Positions 37,331 to 46,862 are shown, numbered from the stretch's first letter. The stretch: DNA of 64,000 nt from Streptosporangium lutulentum (GCF_030811455.1 NZ_JAUSQU010000001.1:5890001-5954000); one strand, 5' to 3'. A program made the numbers and translations. The notes: a model not told the origin generated them from the letters alone.

Positions 37331-38368
37331 ATGTCTGACCCGATAGGGGCATCCCCCATGCACCGCGCTCTCCGCCTCCTGTTGATCACGGGAACCGCAG
37401 GAATCCTGATGGGCGCCTGCACCGCTGGAACGCTCTACGCCTTTCAGAGCAGCCTTGACTCTGAGATCGTTCGCATCCCCGACGCCCTCCCCACCCTTGA
37501 GTCCGAGCGGCCCCCGCCCGAAGTGGGGGTGGGTGAGAACTGGCTGCTCGTCGGAACCGACAGCCGGTCGGAGAAGGCGACCACCGGCAAGGACGCGACG
37601 ACCCGGCTGTGGCGGCCCGGCGAGCAACGCACCGACACGATCATGCTGATCCATCTCTCCGAGAGCGGAAACCGCGCCTGCGTGATCTCGATCCCGCGAG
37701 ACTCGTGGGTCTCCGTTCCCGGGAAGGGCAAGGCGAAAATCAACGCCGCCTTCTCCTGGGGTGGGCCCGCCCTGCTGATCAAAACCATCGAGAAGGTCAC
37801 CGGAGTCCGGATCGATCACTACGCGGCGATCGACTTCCAAGGGTTCTCCTCGGCCACCGACTCGATCGGCGGGGTTGACGTCGAGATCGCACGGACCGTG
37901 CGAGACCCGTTCAACAACGTCACCTGGAAAGCCGGCCGCCAGCACCTGAACGGTGAGCAGGCCCTGCAGTTCGTCCGCCAGCGCGCCAACCTTCCCGGTG
38001 GGGACCTCGACCGGATCAAGCGTCAGCAGGCACTGCTGAACTCCATCGCCGACAAGGTGCTCAGCACCGAGACCCTCACCAATCCCCTGAAGCTCAACGA
38101 TTTGCTGCGGTCCCTGACCAAGGCGATCAGTGTCGACTCGGGGGTCACCCCCGGCGTCCTCAGATCGCGGATGCTCAAACTGACCGGCCTCGACTCGCTC
38201 GACTACGTCACCATGCCGGTGAAGGGCACCGGCATGGAGGACTCACAGAGCGTCGTCTATCTGGATCTGCCACAGGTCCGAGCCCTCAGCGAGGCGATCC
38301 AGGACGACAGAGTCGACGACTACGTCAGGGAGAACGACAGCGGCAACGCCGTAGACGAGGTCCGCTGA
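37331..38368 (+). CDS. LytR-CpsA-Psr (LCP) family protein
   Basis: Membrane-anchored LCP phosphotransferase of 345 residues, the class that ligates undecaprenyl-linked glycopolymers to peptidoglycan. One helix at about 13-36, then the LCP domain: NWLLVGTDSRS, RTDTIMLIHLSESGNRACVISIPRDSWV with the conserved Arg/Asp, GKAKINAAFSWGGPALLIKTIE, DHYAAIDFQGF, LNGEQALQFVRQR and DLDRIKRQQALL. Divergent from the repeat-rich protein gene, with an AT-richer 275-base gap (37056-37330) that should hold both promoters. Its acceptor polymer is unknown; the wecA-like gene and the glycosyltransferase island are candidates for the same pathway. Confidence 0.92.
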   Translation: MSDPIGASPMHRALRLLLITGTAGILMGACTAGTLYAFQSSLDSEIVRIPDALPTLESERPPPEVGVGENWLLVGTDSRSEKATTGKDATTRLWRPGEQRTDTIMLIHLSESGNRACVISIPRDSWVSVPGKGKAKINAAFSWGGPALLIKTIEKVTGVRIDHYAAIDFQGFSSATDSIGGVDVEIARTVRDPFNNVTWKAGRQHLNGEQALQFVRQRANLPGGDLDRIKRQQALLNSIADKVLSTETLTNPLKLNDLLRSLTKAISVDSGVTPGVLRSRMLKLTGLDSLDYVTMPVKGTGMEDSQSVVYLDLPQVRALSEAIQDDRVDDYVRENDSGNAVDEVR

Positions 38369-38373
38369 GAGCC

Positions 38374-38400
38374 GGCCGGGATCACCGGGCTCCCCCGGCC
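38374..38400 (+). terminator. LCP gene terminator
   Basis: GGCCGGG (38374-38380) pairs with CCCGGCC (38394-38400), 13-base loop, starting 5 bases after the stop. The following 220 bases up to 38621 hold no gene that I can support. Confidence 0.6.
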
Positions 38401-38621
38401 CTCGCGACCACGTCCCCCGGGCTTCCGGGACAGCTGCGGGGCTGGGGACCGGTTCTCGGCACGCCGCCGGTCCCTTCGCGTCCGCTCCCCGGGAGAGGTC
38501 CGGGCGACCCGCTCACCGCCACAGCCCAGCCGTCCCAGTGTCCGCACGGTGCCGACGGCACCGGGGTGGAGCGGGCAACGCCCGGTCCCGACAGCAGGAA
38601 GCGGAACGCTCGGGTCTGTGG

Positions 38622-39287
38622 TTACCCGTCCGACTCGGAGCCGCCGTCAGTGGCGACATAGCCGATCACACCACGCAGCTTCTCCACCGATACGGCCCCG
38701 CGGCGCAGCAGCCGGGGCACCGCCGTGGTCAGGTCGAGGATCGTGGACGGGGTGTTGTCGTTGCACGGGCCGTCGTCGAGATAGACCGAGACCGAGTCGC
38801 CCAGCTGCTTCTCCGCGTCGGCGGCCGTGGTCGCGGCCGGGGCACCGGAGCGGTTGGCGCTGGAGACCGCCATCGGGCCGAGGTCCTTGAGCAGGTCGAG
38901 GGCGACGGCGTGCAACGGCATCCGGAGGGCGACGGTGCCCTTGCTGTCACCCAGGTCCCACGACAGCGACCTGTTCACGCGGCAGATCAGCGTGAGCGGA
39001 CCGGGCCAGAAGGCGTCGACGAGATCCTGGCCGTACGGGCCGAGGTTCTCCACGAGGGCGTTGGCGGCCCGCACGGTCCCGACCAGCACGGGCACCGGCA
39101 TGTCCCGGCCACGCCCTTTGGCCTCCAGCAACGAGGTGACCGCGGACGGGGTGAAGGCGTCCGTTCCGATGCCGTAGACGGTGTCGGTCGGGAGCACCAC
39201 GAGCTCACCCCGCCGTATGGCCGACGCGGCGTCGGTCAGACCGGCGGCTCGCTGCTCGGGGTCCGTGCAGTCATAACTTCGGCTCAC
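38622..39287 (-). CDS. L-threonylcarbamoyladenylate synthase (TsaC/Sua5)
   Basis: A YrdC-domain enzyme of 221 residues forming threonylcarbamoyl-AMP for t6A37 of ANN-decoding tRNAs. Motifs: GELVVLPTDTVYGIGTDAF (substrate loop), KGRGRDMPVPVLV (the KxR-like site), WPGPLTLI, VALRMPLHAVAL and MAVSSANRSGAPAATTA (SxN motif). It is the standard neighbour of prmC in actinobacteria (Rv1301 type). Its upstream gap to prmC is filled by a 79-bp tandem repeat. Confidence 0.93.
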   Translation of the reverse strand: MSRSYDCTDPEQRAAGLTDAASAIRRGELVVLPTDTVYGIGTDAFTPSAVTSLLEAKGRGRDMPVPVLVGTVRAANALVENLGPYGQDLVDAFWPGPLTLICRVNRSLSWDLGDSKGTVALRMPLHAVALDLLKDLGPMAVSSANRSGAPAATTAADAEKQLGDSVSVYLDDGPCNDNTPSTILDLTTAVPRLLRRGAVSVEKLRGVIGYVATDGGSESDG

Positions 39288-39290
39288 TTT

Positions 39291-39505
39291 GCCTCCTCGC
39301 CTAGCGGCTCGTCATCAGTGAGCCAAAGGCTGCTGTGTCTACTGGTTCACTCGCTACGCTCACTCGCATGCCTCCCCGCCCAGCGGCTCGTCATCAGTGA
39401 GCCAAAGGCTGCTGTGTCTACTGGTTCACTCGCTACGCTCACTCGCATGCCTCCCCGCCTAGCGGCTCGTCATCAATGAGCCAAAGGCTGCTATATCCAC
39501 TGACA
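39291..39505. repeat. 79-bp tandem repeat between prmC and tsaC
   Basis: Units start at 39291, 39370 and 39449 (GCCTCC...), each 79 bases; the third is cut short near 39505. The first two differ at only a few sites and the third has more changes. Each unit includes a small hairpin (GGCTC...GAGCC, 39306-39310/39320-39324 in unit 1) and a GGTTCACTCGCTACGCTCAC stretch. Nearly the whole 234-base gap is repeat. Not a CRISPR: no unique spacers. Confidence 0.9.
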
Positions 39506-39521
39506 TTCACGCCGTGCCATC

Positions 39522-40376
39522 CTATTCCTGGCCAAAACGGGCGGTGACGAAGCGGTCCCTGCGGGTGAGATCCTGGCGGCTGCGGACGTCGCGCCATCCG
39601 TTGTCCTCGGAGAAGATCAGGTAGACCGGGGTGCCCTGCTGGTCGGCGTGCTCCACAGCGACGAACCCACCGGGGCGGAGCAGCCGTCTGGCGGTCCGTT
39701 CGACCGCCCTGACCTCGTCGAGGCCGTCGCTGCCCGAGCCGTACAGCGCGCGGTGGGGGTCGTAGTCGCGGACCTCGGGATCGCGGGGAATCGCGCCCGG
39801 CGGGATGTAGGGCGGATTGGAGATCACCAGGTCCACCTGGCCGTTGAGTTCGGACAGGGCGTCGGCCAGATCCTCAGGGTGCAGGTGGACGCGGCCCTGG
39901 CCGTGCTCCAGGATGTTGCGTTTGGCCCAGCGGTAGGCGTCCGGATCGACCTCGACCGCGTGCACCGTGGCCAGGGCGACCTCCTGGGCGATCGACAGGG
40001 CGATGGCGCCCGAGCCGGTGCCGAGATCCACGACCACCGGCGAGGCGACGTCCATCTCCCGCAACCGCTCGATGGCCCAGCCCGCCACGACCTCGGTCTC
40101 CGGACGCGGCACGAACACCCCGGGCCCGACCTCCAGGGACAGGTAGCGGAAGTACGCCCGCCCGGTGATGTGCTGCAACGGCTCGCGGGACTCCCGCCGG
40201 GCGACGCCCTCCCAGAACAGCGCGTCAAAGTCCGAGTCCTTCACCACGTGCAGTTCGCTGCGCCGTACGCCGTGGACGCAGGCGGCGATCTCCTCGGCAT
40301 CGGTGCGCGGCGACGGCACACCTGCCTCGGCGAGCCGGGCGGTGGCGAGGGCGATCTCGTCCAGCAGAAAGGTCAT
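39522..40376 (-). CDS. prmC: release factor glutamine methyltransferase
   Basis: HemK-type enzyme methylating the GGQ glutamine of RF1/RF2; 284 residues. N-terminal helical domain, then the SAM-binding motif VVDLGTGSGAIALSIAQEV, VHAVEVDPDAYRWAKRN and the catalytic NPPY (VISNPPYIPPGAIP). Directly downstream of prfA (9-base gap), its substrate's gene, so co-expressed. Normal length, no oddities. Confidence 0.96.
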   Translation of the reverse strand: MTFLLDEIALATARLAEAGVPSPRTDAEEIAACVHGVRRSELHVVKDSDFDALFWEGVARRESREPLQHITGRAYFRYLSLEVGPGVFVPRPETEVVAGWAIERLREMDVASPVVVDLGTGSGAIALSIAQEVALATVHAVEVDPDAYRWAKRNILEHGQGRVHLHPEDLADALSELNGQVDLVISNPPYIPPGAIPRDPEVRDYDPHRALYGSGSDGLDEVRAVERTARRLLRPGGFVAVEHADQQGTPVYLIFSEDNGWRDVRSRQDLTRRDRFVTARFGQE

Positions 40377-40385
40377 GGGCGCGTT

Positions 40386-41438
40386 CTATGAGTGGGCGGC
40401 GAGCTTCTCCGCCATCTCGGCGTCAAGCAGGGACTGGATGACGGCGGTGAGGTCACCGTCGAGCACCTGATCGAGGTTATAGGCCTTGAAGCCGACACGA
40501 TGATCGGAGATGCGATTCTCGGGGAAGTTGTAGGTGCGGATGCGCTCGGAGCGGTCGACCGTCCGGATCTGAGACTTGCGCTCGGCCATCGCGGCGGCGT
40601 TGGCCTCTTCTTCGGCGATGGCCTGCAGGCGGGCCCGCAGGATGCGCATGGCCGACTCCTTGTTCTGGAGCTGGCTCTTCTCGTTCTGGCAGGAGGCGAC
40701 CACGCCGGTCGGGATGTGCGTGATCCGCACGGCCGAGTCGGTGGTGTTGACGCTCTGGCCGCCGGGGCCGCTGGACCGGTAGACGTCGATGCGAAGGTCG
40801 TTCGGGTCGATCTGGACGTCGACGTCCTCCGCCTCCGGGTAGACCAGCACACCGGCCGCACTGGTGTGGATGCGGCCCTGCGACTCGGTGACCGGCACTC
40901 GCTGGACGCGGTGCACACCGCCCTCGAACTTCAGCCTCGACCAGACGCCTTCGTCGCCCCTGGCCTTCAGGGCGACCGTGACGTCCTTGTAGCCGCCGAG
41001 GTCGGAATGGGTCGCGTCGATGAGCTCGGTCTTCCAGCCGACGCGCTCGGCGTACCGCAGGTACATCCTCAGGAGGTCGCCGGCGAACAGCGCCGACTCC
41101 TCGCCGCCCTCACCCGCCTTGATCTCCATGATGATGTCCTTGTCATCATTGGGATCACGCGGGACCAGCAGGTGCCTGAGCTTCTCTTCCAGCTCGGGGA
41201 TCCGGGCCTCGAGCTCCTTGGCCTCGTCGGCGAAGGCCTGGTCCTCCGACGCCAGTTCCCTGGCCGTTCCGAGGTCGTCCCGCGTTCCCTCGAGCTCCCG
41301 ATAGGTGGTGATGATCGGGGTCAGCTCGGCGTACCGCCTGCCGAAGGTGCGAGCCTGTGCCTGGTTGGCGTGCACGGTGGGATCGGCGAGCTTGAGTTCC
41401 AGCTCGGCGTACTCACTGAGTAGCTCGTCGAGGTTCAC
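40386..41438 (-). CDS. prfA: peptide chain release factor 1
   Basis: RF1 of 350 residues, recognising UAG and UAA. Motifs: [22 protein letters not shown], the PxT-type codon-reading motif ([16 protein letters not shown]), and the catalytic GGQ in [23 protein letters not shown] in place of SPF distinguishes RF1 from RF2. Followed by prmC; preceded by rpmE and a terminator-like hairpin. Confidence 0.97.
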   Translation of the reverse strand: MNLDELLSEYAELELKLADPTVHANQAQARTFGRRYAELTPIITTYRELEGTRDDLGTARELASEDQAFADEAKELEARIPELEEKLRHLLVPRDPNDDKDIIMEIKAGEGGEESALFAGDLLRMYLRYAERVGWKTELIDATHSDLGGYKDVTVALKARGDEGVWSRLKFEGGVHRVQRVPVTESQGRIHTSAAGVLVYPEAEDVDVQIDPNDLRIDVYRSSGPGGQSVNTTDSAVRITHIPTGVVASCQNEKSQLQNKESAMRILRARLQAIAEEEANAAAMAERKSQIRTVDRSERIRTYNFPENRISDHRVGFKAYNLDQVLDGDLTAVIQSLLDAEMAEKLAAHS

Positions 41439-41499
41439 CGTGCGTCCTTCCTTGAAAGCGCTGAAGCCTGCCTAATCACCACGAACGCCGACCCGGGCG

Positions 41500-41524
41500 C
41501 ACCCCCTGGAAATGAAAGGGGGTG
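41500..41524 (-). terminator. rpmE terminator or attenuator
   Basis: CACCCCCT (41500-41507) pairs with AGGGGGTG (41517-41524), 9-base loop, 25 bases after the rpmE stop and upstream of prfA. Confidence 0.6.
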
Positions 41525-41549
41525 GTTCCGAGCCGGCGTCGAGATGAGG

Positions 41550-41771
41550 CTACTGACCCGTCGTGGGCTTCTTGCCGAAGCGCTTCTCGAAGCGGGCCAC
41601 CCGGCCGCCGGTGTCGAGGATCTTCTGCTTGCCCGTGTAGAACGGGTGGCAGGCCGAGCACACGTCGGCGTGGATCACGCCGCTCTTGGCGGTGCTACGG
41701 GTGGTGAAGGTGTTACCACAGGTACAGGTCACCGAGGTGGTGGTGTACTCCGGGTGAATGTCGGGCTTCAT
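41550..41771 (-). CDS. rpmE: 50S ribosomal protein L31 (zinc-binding type)
   Basis: Ribosomal protein L31, 73 residues. It has the zinc ligands C16, C18, C38 and C41 ([17 protein letters not shown]), so it is the C+ form normally replaced under zinc starvation by a Cys-free paralogue. Sequence [16 protein letters not shown] is typical. The 256-base region upstream (41772-42027) carries no gene; its promoter should lie there. Confidence 0.97.
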   Translation of the reverse strand: MKPDIHPEYTTTSVTCTCGNTFTTRSTAKSGVIHADVCSACHPFYTGKQKILDTGGRVARFEKRFGKKPTTGQ

Positions 41772-42027
41772 GTCTTAGATCCTCTCCAAAGCGCGGTCGC
41801 CGGGTCGCCACTGTCTCTCGCCTGTAAGGCTTGCGCGCTGAGCACACCAGGGTGCGCGCGGGCGGGAACCGGAACCGCTGCGGTTCGGCTACCAGTGTGC
41901 CAGATCCTCCAACCATCCCAGGCCACAAGACATTCCCCGGCGGGGGCGGCCGTGTCCGCGGGCGGGTCACAGGGGCGGTCTCGGGCCCCGATTCGCGAAC
42001 CTCGTCTTTACCTGTTCTTCATCTTCC

Positions 42028-42672
42028 CTACCTGCCCAGGTAGGCGAGCACGGCCAGGACCCGGCGGTGGTCGTCGGAGGCGGGCTCAAGACCGAGCTTG
42101 GTGAAGATGCTGGAAATGTGCTTCTCCACCGCGCCCTCGGTGACGAGCATGCGCCCGGCGACGGCCGTGTTCGAGCGGCCCTCGGCCATCAGGGCCAGGA
42201 CCTCTCCCTCCCTGGCGGTCAGGGATTCCAGCGGATCCCCCTTGCGCTGGCGGCTCAGCAGCTGCCCGATCACCTCGGGGTCGATGACCGTCCCTCCGTC
42301 CGCCACCCGGCGTACCGCGTCGAGGAATTCGGCCACGTCGGCTATCCGCTCCTTGAGCAGGTAGCCGACCGCCGCGGCGCCGCCGCCGATCAACTCGGTG
42401 GCGTACTGCTCCTCCACATACTGCGACAGCACCAGGATCGGCAGTCCCGGCCGCCGCGACCTGGCCTCCAGGGCCGCGCGCAGCCCCTCGTCGGTATGGG
42501 TCGGCGGCATCCGCACATCCACGATCGCCAGGTCCGGATCATGCTGGGCCACCACGGCCACCAGCCCCGGGCCGTCCCCCGCCACCCCGACGGTCTCGAT
42601 CCCGCCGTCGGCCAGCAGCCTGGCCAGTCCCTCGCGCAACAGCACCGAGTCTTCGGCGATCACCACCCGCAT
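42028..42672 (-). CDS. NarL-family response regulator
   Basis: A 214-residue regulator: receiver MRVVIAEDSVLLREGLARLL, acceptor Asp52 (DLAIVDVRMPPTHTDEG), switch Lys in GYLLKERI, then HTH LTAREGEVLALMAEGRSNTA to GAVEKHISSIFTKLGLEP. The start follows family alignment at ATG 42672; a GTG at 42690 overlaps the kinase gene. The kinase gene ends 12 bases upstream. Inserted between rpmE and rho, which are adjacent in most actinobacteria. Confidence 0.9.
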   Translation of the reverse strand: MRVVIAEDSVLLREGLARLLADGGIETVGVAGDGPGLVAVVAQHDPDLAIVDVRMPPTHTDEGLRAALEARSRRPGLPILVLSQYVEEQYATELIGGGAAAVGYLLKERIADVAEFLDAVRRVADGGTVIDPEVIGQLLSRQRKGDPLESLTAREGEVLALMAEGRSNTAVAGRMLVTEGAVEKHISSIFTKLGLEPASDDHRRVLAVLAYLGR

Positions 42673-42683
42673 ACGCTCGTCCC

Positions 42684-44003
42684 TCACCACTCGCAGGGCA
42701 GTTCTGCGCGGATCATCGTGGGCCCCCCGAGCGGGCTGTCCACGCTCAGGGTGCCGTCGATGGTCGCCGCCCGGTCCGCCAGCCCCGCGAGGCCGCCCCC
42801 GGGGCGCGGCACCGCGGCGCCGACCCCGTTGTCGTACACCTCGACGACCACCAGCTGACCCTGACGGCTGACCCGGATGAACGCCTCAGTGGCCTCGGAG
42901 TGCTTGGCCAGGTTGGTCAGGCACTCGGCCACGATGAAGTACGCGATGCTCTCCACCGCCGCCGGCGGGCGGTGGGACACCTCCACCGAAAGATCCACCC
43001 GTACGGGCGCGCGGGCCGCGAGCGAGGAGAGCGCGGCTCTCAGCCCCCTGTCGGTGAGGATCGCCGGGTGGATCCCTCTCGCGAGATCACGCAGCTCGGC
43101 GATGGCGGCCTTGGTGCCGGTGTGCGCCTGGGCCAGGAGCTCCCTGGCCCCCTCGGGGTCGGAGTCCATCTTGGCCTGGGCCCGCCCCAGATCCATGGCC
43201 ACGGACAGCAGCCGCTGTTGAGCGCCGTCGTGCAGGTCACGCTCGATTCTGCGCCGCTCGGCCTCGGCCGCGTCGACCCCGCGGGCCCTGCTGGCCCGCA
43301 GGTACGCCGCACGGGCGACCAGCCGGTTCTTCTCCCCCGTCCCCAGCAACGCGATGCCGAACAGCGCGTGCAGCCAGGCCATCCCCCGGGTCGCGTAGAG
43401 CGCGGCGAGGAAGAAGCCTGTCCCGACGGACATGCACAGCAGCGCCTCGGGCACCGTGTCGATCAGCAACTCGCCGCCGGGCGTCATCGGCTCACCGACG
43501 AGCAGCAGGGGCAGCGGCGCGACGGTCAGGCCGAGCGCGAAGCACCACAGGACCACCGAGACGACGAACTCCCCGATCCCGATCGGCAGCAGCAGCAGGA
43601 GGTAGAGAAGATCCTTCCAGGTCGCGGGGTCGACGAACATGTCCTTCCACCGCAGGAACAGGTTGTCGCCCTCGGAGGGCCGGTAGGGGGCGGGGATGTC
43701 CACGCCGAAGCCCAGCCGGAGGAAGCGGCGTTCGAGCATCGCCGCGCCGCGCCAGGCCAGCATGGTCAGCGCGAGCAGCGGCACCCCCACCCACACGACC
43801 GCCAGGACCAGGGAGAGCAGGATCGCCGACGCCAGGACGGCGAAGCAGGCGATGCCGTAGAACATGCTCACCAGCAGGTAGGGCACCGCCCGCCAGGTCA
43901 TCGGGTCGACGAGCATGCCCACGGGCCCGTTCGGCCCCAGTGGGACACGCCGGCGGAGCGGCGTCCCCGTCACAGGTCGGCTCGCTGCGCTCTCGGCCAC
44001 CAT
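42684..44003 (-). CDS. sensor histidine kinase with duplicated sensor segment
   Basis: A 439-residue kinase. The membrane sensor carries two copies of a DPxTWxxxxYLL segment (VDPMTWRAVPYLLVSM about 32-47; VDPATWKDLLYLLLLL about 124-139), the pattern of the putative-sensor domain PF13796, each followed by two or more helices. H-box ERRRIERDLHDGAQQRLLSVA (His258), N-box YFIVAECLTNLAKHS, and GGGLAGLADRAATIDG. ATG 44003 has AAGGTG upstream; an earlier in-frame ATG at 44024 lacks it. Partner of the regulator at 42028. Confidence 0.9.
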   Translation of the reverse strand: MVAESAASRPVTGTPLRRRVPLGPNGPVGMLVDPMTWRAVPYLLVSMFYGIACFAVLASAILLSLVLAVVWVGVPLLALTMLAWRGAAMLERRFLRLGFGVDIPAPYRPSEGDNLFLRWKDMFVDPATWKDLLYLLLLLPIGIGEFVVSVVLWCFALGLTVAPLPLLLVGEPMTPGGELLIDTVPEALLCMSVGTGFFLAALYATRGMAWLHALFGIALLGTGEKNRLVARAAYLRASRARGVDAAEAERRRIERDLHDGAQQRLLSVAMDLGRAQAKMDSDPEGARELLAQAHTGTKAAIAELRDLARGIHPAILTDRGLRAALSSLAARAPVRVDLSVEVSHRPPAAVESIAYFIVAECLTNLAKHSEATEAFIRVSRQGQLVVVEVYDNGVGAAVPRPGGGLAGLADRAATIDGTLSVDSPLGGPTMIRAELPCEW

Positions 44004-44170
44004 GCGCTCACCTTTCGTCTTCACGAACTGCGATCACGGCTATGGCCGTGCCCGAACCTCGTATCGGACCATCCAAGCCTGTTGGAGGAAGCAGGCACGG
44101 CGAAATGCGGCAGGCGGGCGTTCTGAAAGTAGGGATATCCCGAAGTCTCCGGTCACACAAGACCTCGGAG

Positions 44171-44211
44171 ACGACGAATGCCCCGGTCACGGGGACCGGG
44201 GCATTCGTCGT
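44171..44211 (-). terminator. rho terminator
   Basis: Perfect 18-bp stem (44171-44188 with 44194-44211) and a 5-base loop, 34 bases after the rho stop. This is the strongest hairpin in the window. Confidence 0.85.
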
Positions 44212-44244
44212 ACGTCAGGGTGATCGACTTTTACAGCGAAACGA

Positions 44245-46398
44245 TCAGTCGCGGTCGGAGCTGACCGTGGTCTTCTGGACCTGGAGGAGGAACTCCGCGT
44301 TGGACTTGGTCTCCCTCATCTTCTCCAGGAGAAGCTCCAGAGCCTGCTGCATGTCCAGAGCGTGCAGCACGCGCCGCAGCTTCCAGGTGATCTGCAGCTC
44401 GTCCTTGCCCATGAGGATCTCTTCCTTACGGGTGCCGGACGCGTCGACGTCCACCGCGGGGAAGATCCGCTTGTCCGCGAGCGAGCGGTTGAGCTTGAGC
44501 TCCAGGTTTCCGGTGCCCTTGAACTCCTCGAAGATGACCTCGTCCATCTTGGAGCCGGTCTCGACCAGCGCCGTGGCGAGGATCGTCAGCGAGCCGCCGT
44601 TCTCGATGTTGCGGGCGGCGCCGAAGAAACGCTTCGGCGGGTAGAGCGCGGTGGAGTCGACACCACCGGACAGGATTCGTCCGGAGGCCGGGGCCGCCAG
44701 GTTGTAGGCCCGGCCCAGACGGGTGATCGAGTCGAGCAGCACGACGACGTCGTGACCGAGCTCCACCAGACGCTTGGCACGCTCGATGGCGAGCTCGGCG
44801 ACCGTGGTGTGATCTTCGGCCGGACGGTCGAAGGTCGAGTGGATGACCTCGCCCTTGACCGACCGCTGCATGTCGGTGACCTCTTCCGGACGCTCGTCCA
44901 CCAGGACGACCATCAGGTGGCACTCGGGGTTGTTGTGGGTGATCGCGTTGGCGATCGCCTGGAGCACCATCGTCTTGCCGGCCTTGGGCGGGGAGACGAT
45001 GAGACCGCGCTGACCCTTGCCGATCGGCGCCACCATGTCGATGATCCGGGTGGTCAGGATGTTCGGCTCGGTCTCCAGGCGCAGCCGCTCCTGGGGGTAC
45101 AGCGGGACGAGCTTGTTGAAGTCGGGCCGCTGCCGCGCCTGCTCCGGGTCCATGCCGTTGACCGTGTCGAGGCGGACGAGCGCGTTGAACTTCTCGCGGC
45201 GCTCACCGTCGCGGGGCTGGCGGACGGCGCCGGTGACGACGTCACCCTTGCGCAGGCCGTTGCGGCGGATCTGGGCCAGCGAGACGTAGACGTCGTTGGA
45301 GCCGGGCAGGTAGCCGCTGGTCCTGACGAACGCGTAGTTGTCGAGGATGTCCAGGATGCCGGCGATCGGGATCAGGACGTCGTCGTCGCCCACCACGGGC
45401 TCGTTGCTGTCGAAGCGGTCACGGCCACGACGGTTCCGCTCACGGAACCGGCCGCGACGGCCGCGACGGTCGTCGTCCTCGCCGACGCCGTGCTGGTCGT
45501 TGCGGTCCTGCGGGCCACGGTTCTGCGGGCCGCGGTCGCCACGGTCACCGCGGTCGCCGCGGTCGTTGATCCGCTCGTTGCGGTCGCCGCCACGGTCGCC
45601 CCGCTCGCCGCGGTCACCGCGGTCGTTGAGACGGTCACCGCGGTCGTTGATCCGCTCGTTGCGGTCGTTGATCCGCTCGTTGCGGTCGCCGCCACGGTCA
45701 CCGCGCTCGCCGCGGTCACCGCGGTCGTTGAGACGGTCACCGCCACGCTCACCGACGCGCTCGCCGCGGCTCTGGCCGGGGTCGGCGGCGCGCTGGTCGG
45801 CACGGTTGTCGCCACGCTCACGCCGGTCGTTGGTGCGCTCGCCGCGCTCGCTGTTGCGACCGCGGCGTTCGCCACGCTCGCGACGGCTCTCGCCACGCTC
45901 GGGGCGGCCTTCGGTCTGGCCGGTGTCGAGCTGCTGCTGCTGCTCGATCACGGGCTCGGCGGCGACGGCGGACACGGGCTCAGGCGCCGGGGGCGCCTGC
46001 TCCACGACGGGCTCGGCGGCGACGGCGACGGCGGCGGGACGGGAACGTTCCCTCCGGGTGCGCGCCGGACGCTCGGTGATCCGCTCGGCCGCAGGCTCGG
46101 CCACGGCGACCGGGGCTGCCGGAGTCTCCTTGACGACGGTGGGAACGGGGGCGGAAGCCGGGGCGCTCTCAGGGGATACGCCCTGCTTCTCCTGGATGGC
46201 CGCGATGAGCTGGCTCTTGCGCATCCGCCCGGTCCCGCTGATGCCGAGGCCTGACGCCATGGCTTGCAGCTCGGGCAGCACCATGGCGGACAGGCCGGTG
46301 CCGGAGCGACGACGCGGCTTGGCCGCGGCGCGGATGGGGGTGTCGCCGGTCGCCGGCAGCGTGCCGGTGTCGGAGAGGAGTTCGGTGGTGTCGCTCAC
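44245..46398 (-). CDS. rho: transcription termination factor Rho, large N-terminal insertion
   Basis: Hexameric RNA helicase/terminator, 717 residues against about 420 in E. coli. Rho_N helix bundle at about 37-72 ([31 protein letters not shown]), then about 250 disordered residues dominated by RGDR, NDRG and NERIND repeats, then the primary RNA-binding cold-shock fold ([20 protein letters not shown]). The ATPase core carries Walker [27 protein letters not shown] and [15 protein letters not shown]. Long basic insertions are known in actinobacterial Rho and increase RNA binding; in some species they drive condensates. GTG start with GGAAGG upstream. GC-rich and repetitive coding in 45420-45900. 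Confidence 0.97.
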   Translation of the reverse strand: MSDTTELLSDTGTLPATGDTPIRAAAKPRRRSGTGLSAMVLPELQAMASGLGISGTGRMRKSQLIAAIQEKQGVSPESAPASAPVPTVVKETPAAPVAVAEPAAERITERPARTRRERSRPAAVAVAAEPVVEQAPPAPEPVSAVAAEPVIEQQQQLDTGQTEGRPERGESRRERGERRGRNSERGERTNDRRERGDNRADQRAADPGQSRGERVGERGGDRLNDRGDRGERGDRGGDRNERINDRNERINDRGDRLNDRGDRGERGDRGGDRNERINDRGDRGDRGDRGPQNRGPQDRNDQHGVGEDDDRRGRRGRFRERNRRGRDRFDSNEPVVGDDDVLIPIAGILDILDNYAFVRTSGYLPGSNDVYVSLAQIRRNGLRKGDVVTGAVRQPRDGERREKFNALVRLDTVNGMDPEQARQRPDFNKLVPLYPQERLRLETEPNILTTRIIDMVAPIGKGQRGLIVSPPKAGKTMVLQAIANAITHNNPECHLMVVLVDERPEEVTDMQRSVKGEVIHSTFDRPAEDHTTVAELAIERAKRLVELGHDVVVLLDSITRLGRAYNLAAPASGRILSGGVDSTALYPPKRFFGAARNIENGGSLTILATALVETGSKMDEVIFEEFKGTGNLELKLNRSLADKRIFPAVDVDASGTRKEEILMGKDELQITWKLRRVLHALDMQQALELLLEKMRETKSNAEFLLQVQKTTVSSDRD

Positions 46399-46862
46399 TA
46401 ATGGGTCCTTCCCAGGGGTCGGGCGTGGCCATGATCAGCCAATCGTCCCGGTGGTGCGATCAACCCGGTGGGACAGACCGGGTCGGGTTGCACGTTGCGA
46501 TCCTCGACGGTCCATGAGAACCGCCGCCACTGTCGGAGAAGGGCGTATCCAGACCGCCACCATCGAGATTCGCCGACGGTGGGGCTTGGAGGACACCCCC
46601 CGGATTGCTACCGGCAACCAGATGTCGAGGTAGATCGAACGCGCATGTCCCCTTAAACGCCGCCTCTCGTTGCCCCAACCGAATGTGGAGCATTCGGAGG
46701 CGACGGATTCGGGGAGGCCACTGCGGCGCTCATGCCTCACGAAGTGAGACATGGTGCAGCGATGTGTGACTGACAAGCACGCACCCAACGCGGGGCACCT
46801 GGTGCGGCTATCAGCCTAACATCACCAGCGCACACAGCTATTCCCTGAAGGTCGAAGAGGTA
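46399..46862 (-). promoter_or_regulatory. long rho upstream region
   Basis: 464 bases between thrB and rho without a convincing gene. On the minus strand TTAGGCT near 46809-46816 resembles an actinobacterial -10 element, which would give a leader of about 400 bases. E. coli rho is autoregulated in its leader; similar control here is inference. Open frames of 77 and 117 codons exist but have no recognisable domain. Confidence 0.35.

Noticed and set aside
39291-39505. Possible CRISPR array
   Set aside because: The units are contiguous 79-bp repeats without unique spacers, and no cas genes are in the window.
44362-46254. A 630-codon open frame antisense to rho
   Set aside because: It lies opposite the repetitive Rho insertion and core; its long Val/Ala runs result from the GC-rich repeats, and Rho is certain on the other strand.
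46435-46788. Leader peptide or small gene upstream of rho
   Set aside because: Open frames exist on both strands but none has a convincing ribosome site together with coding character.
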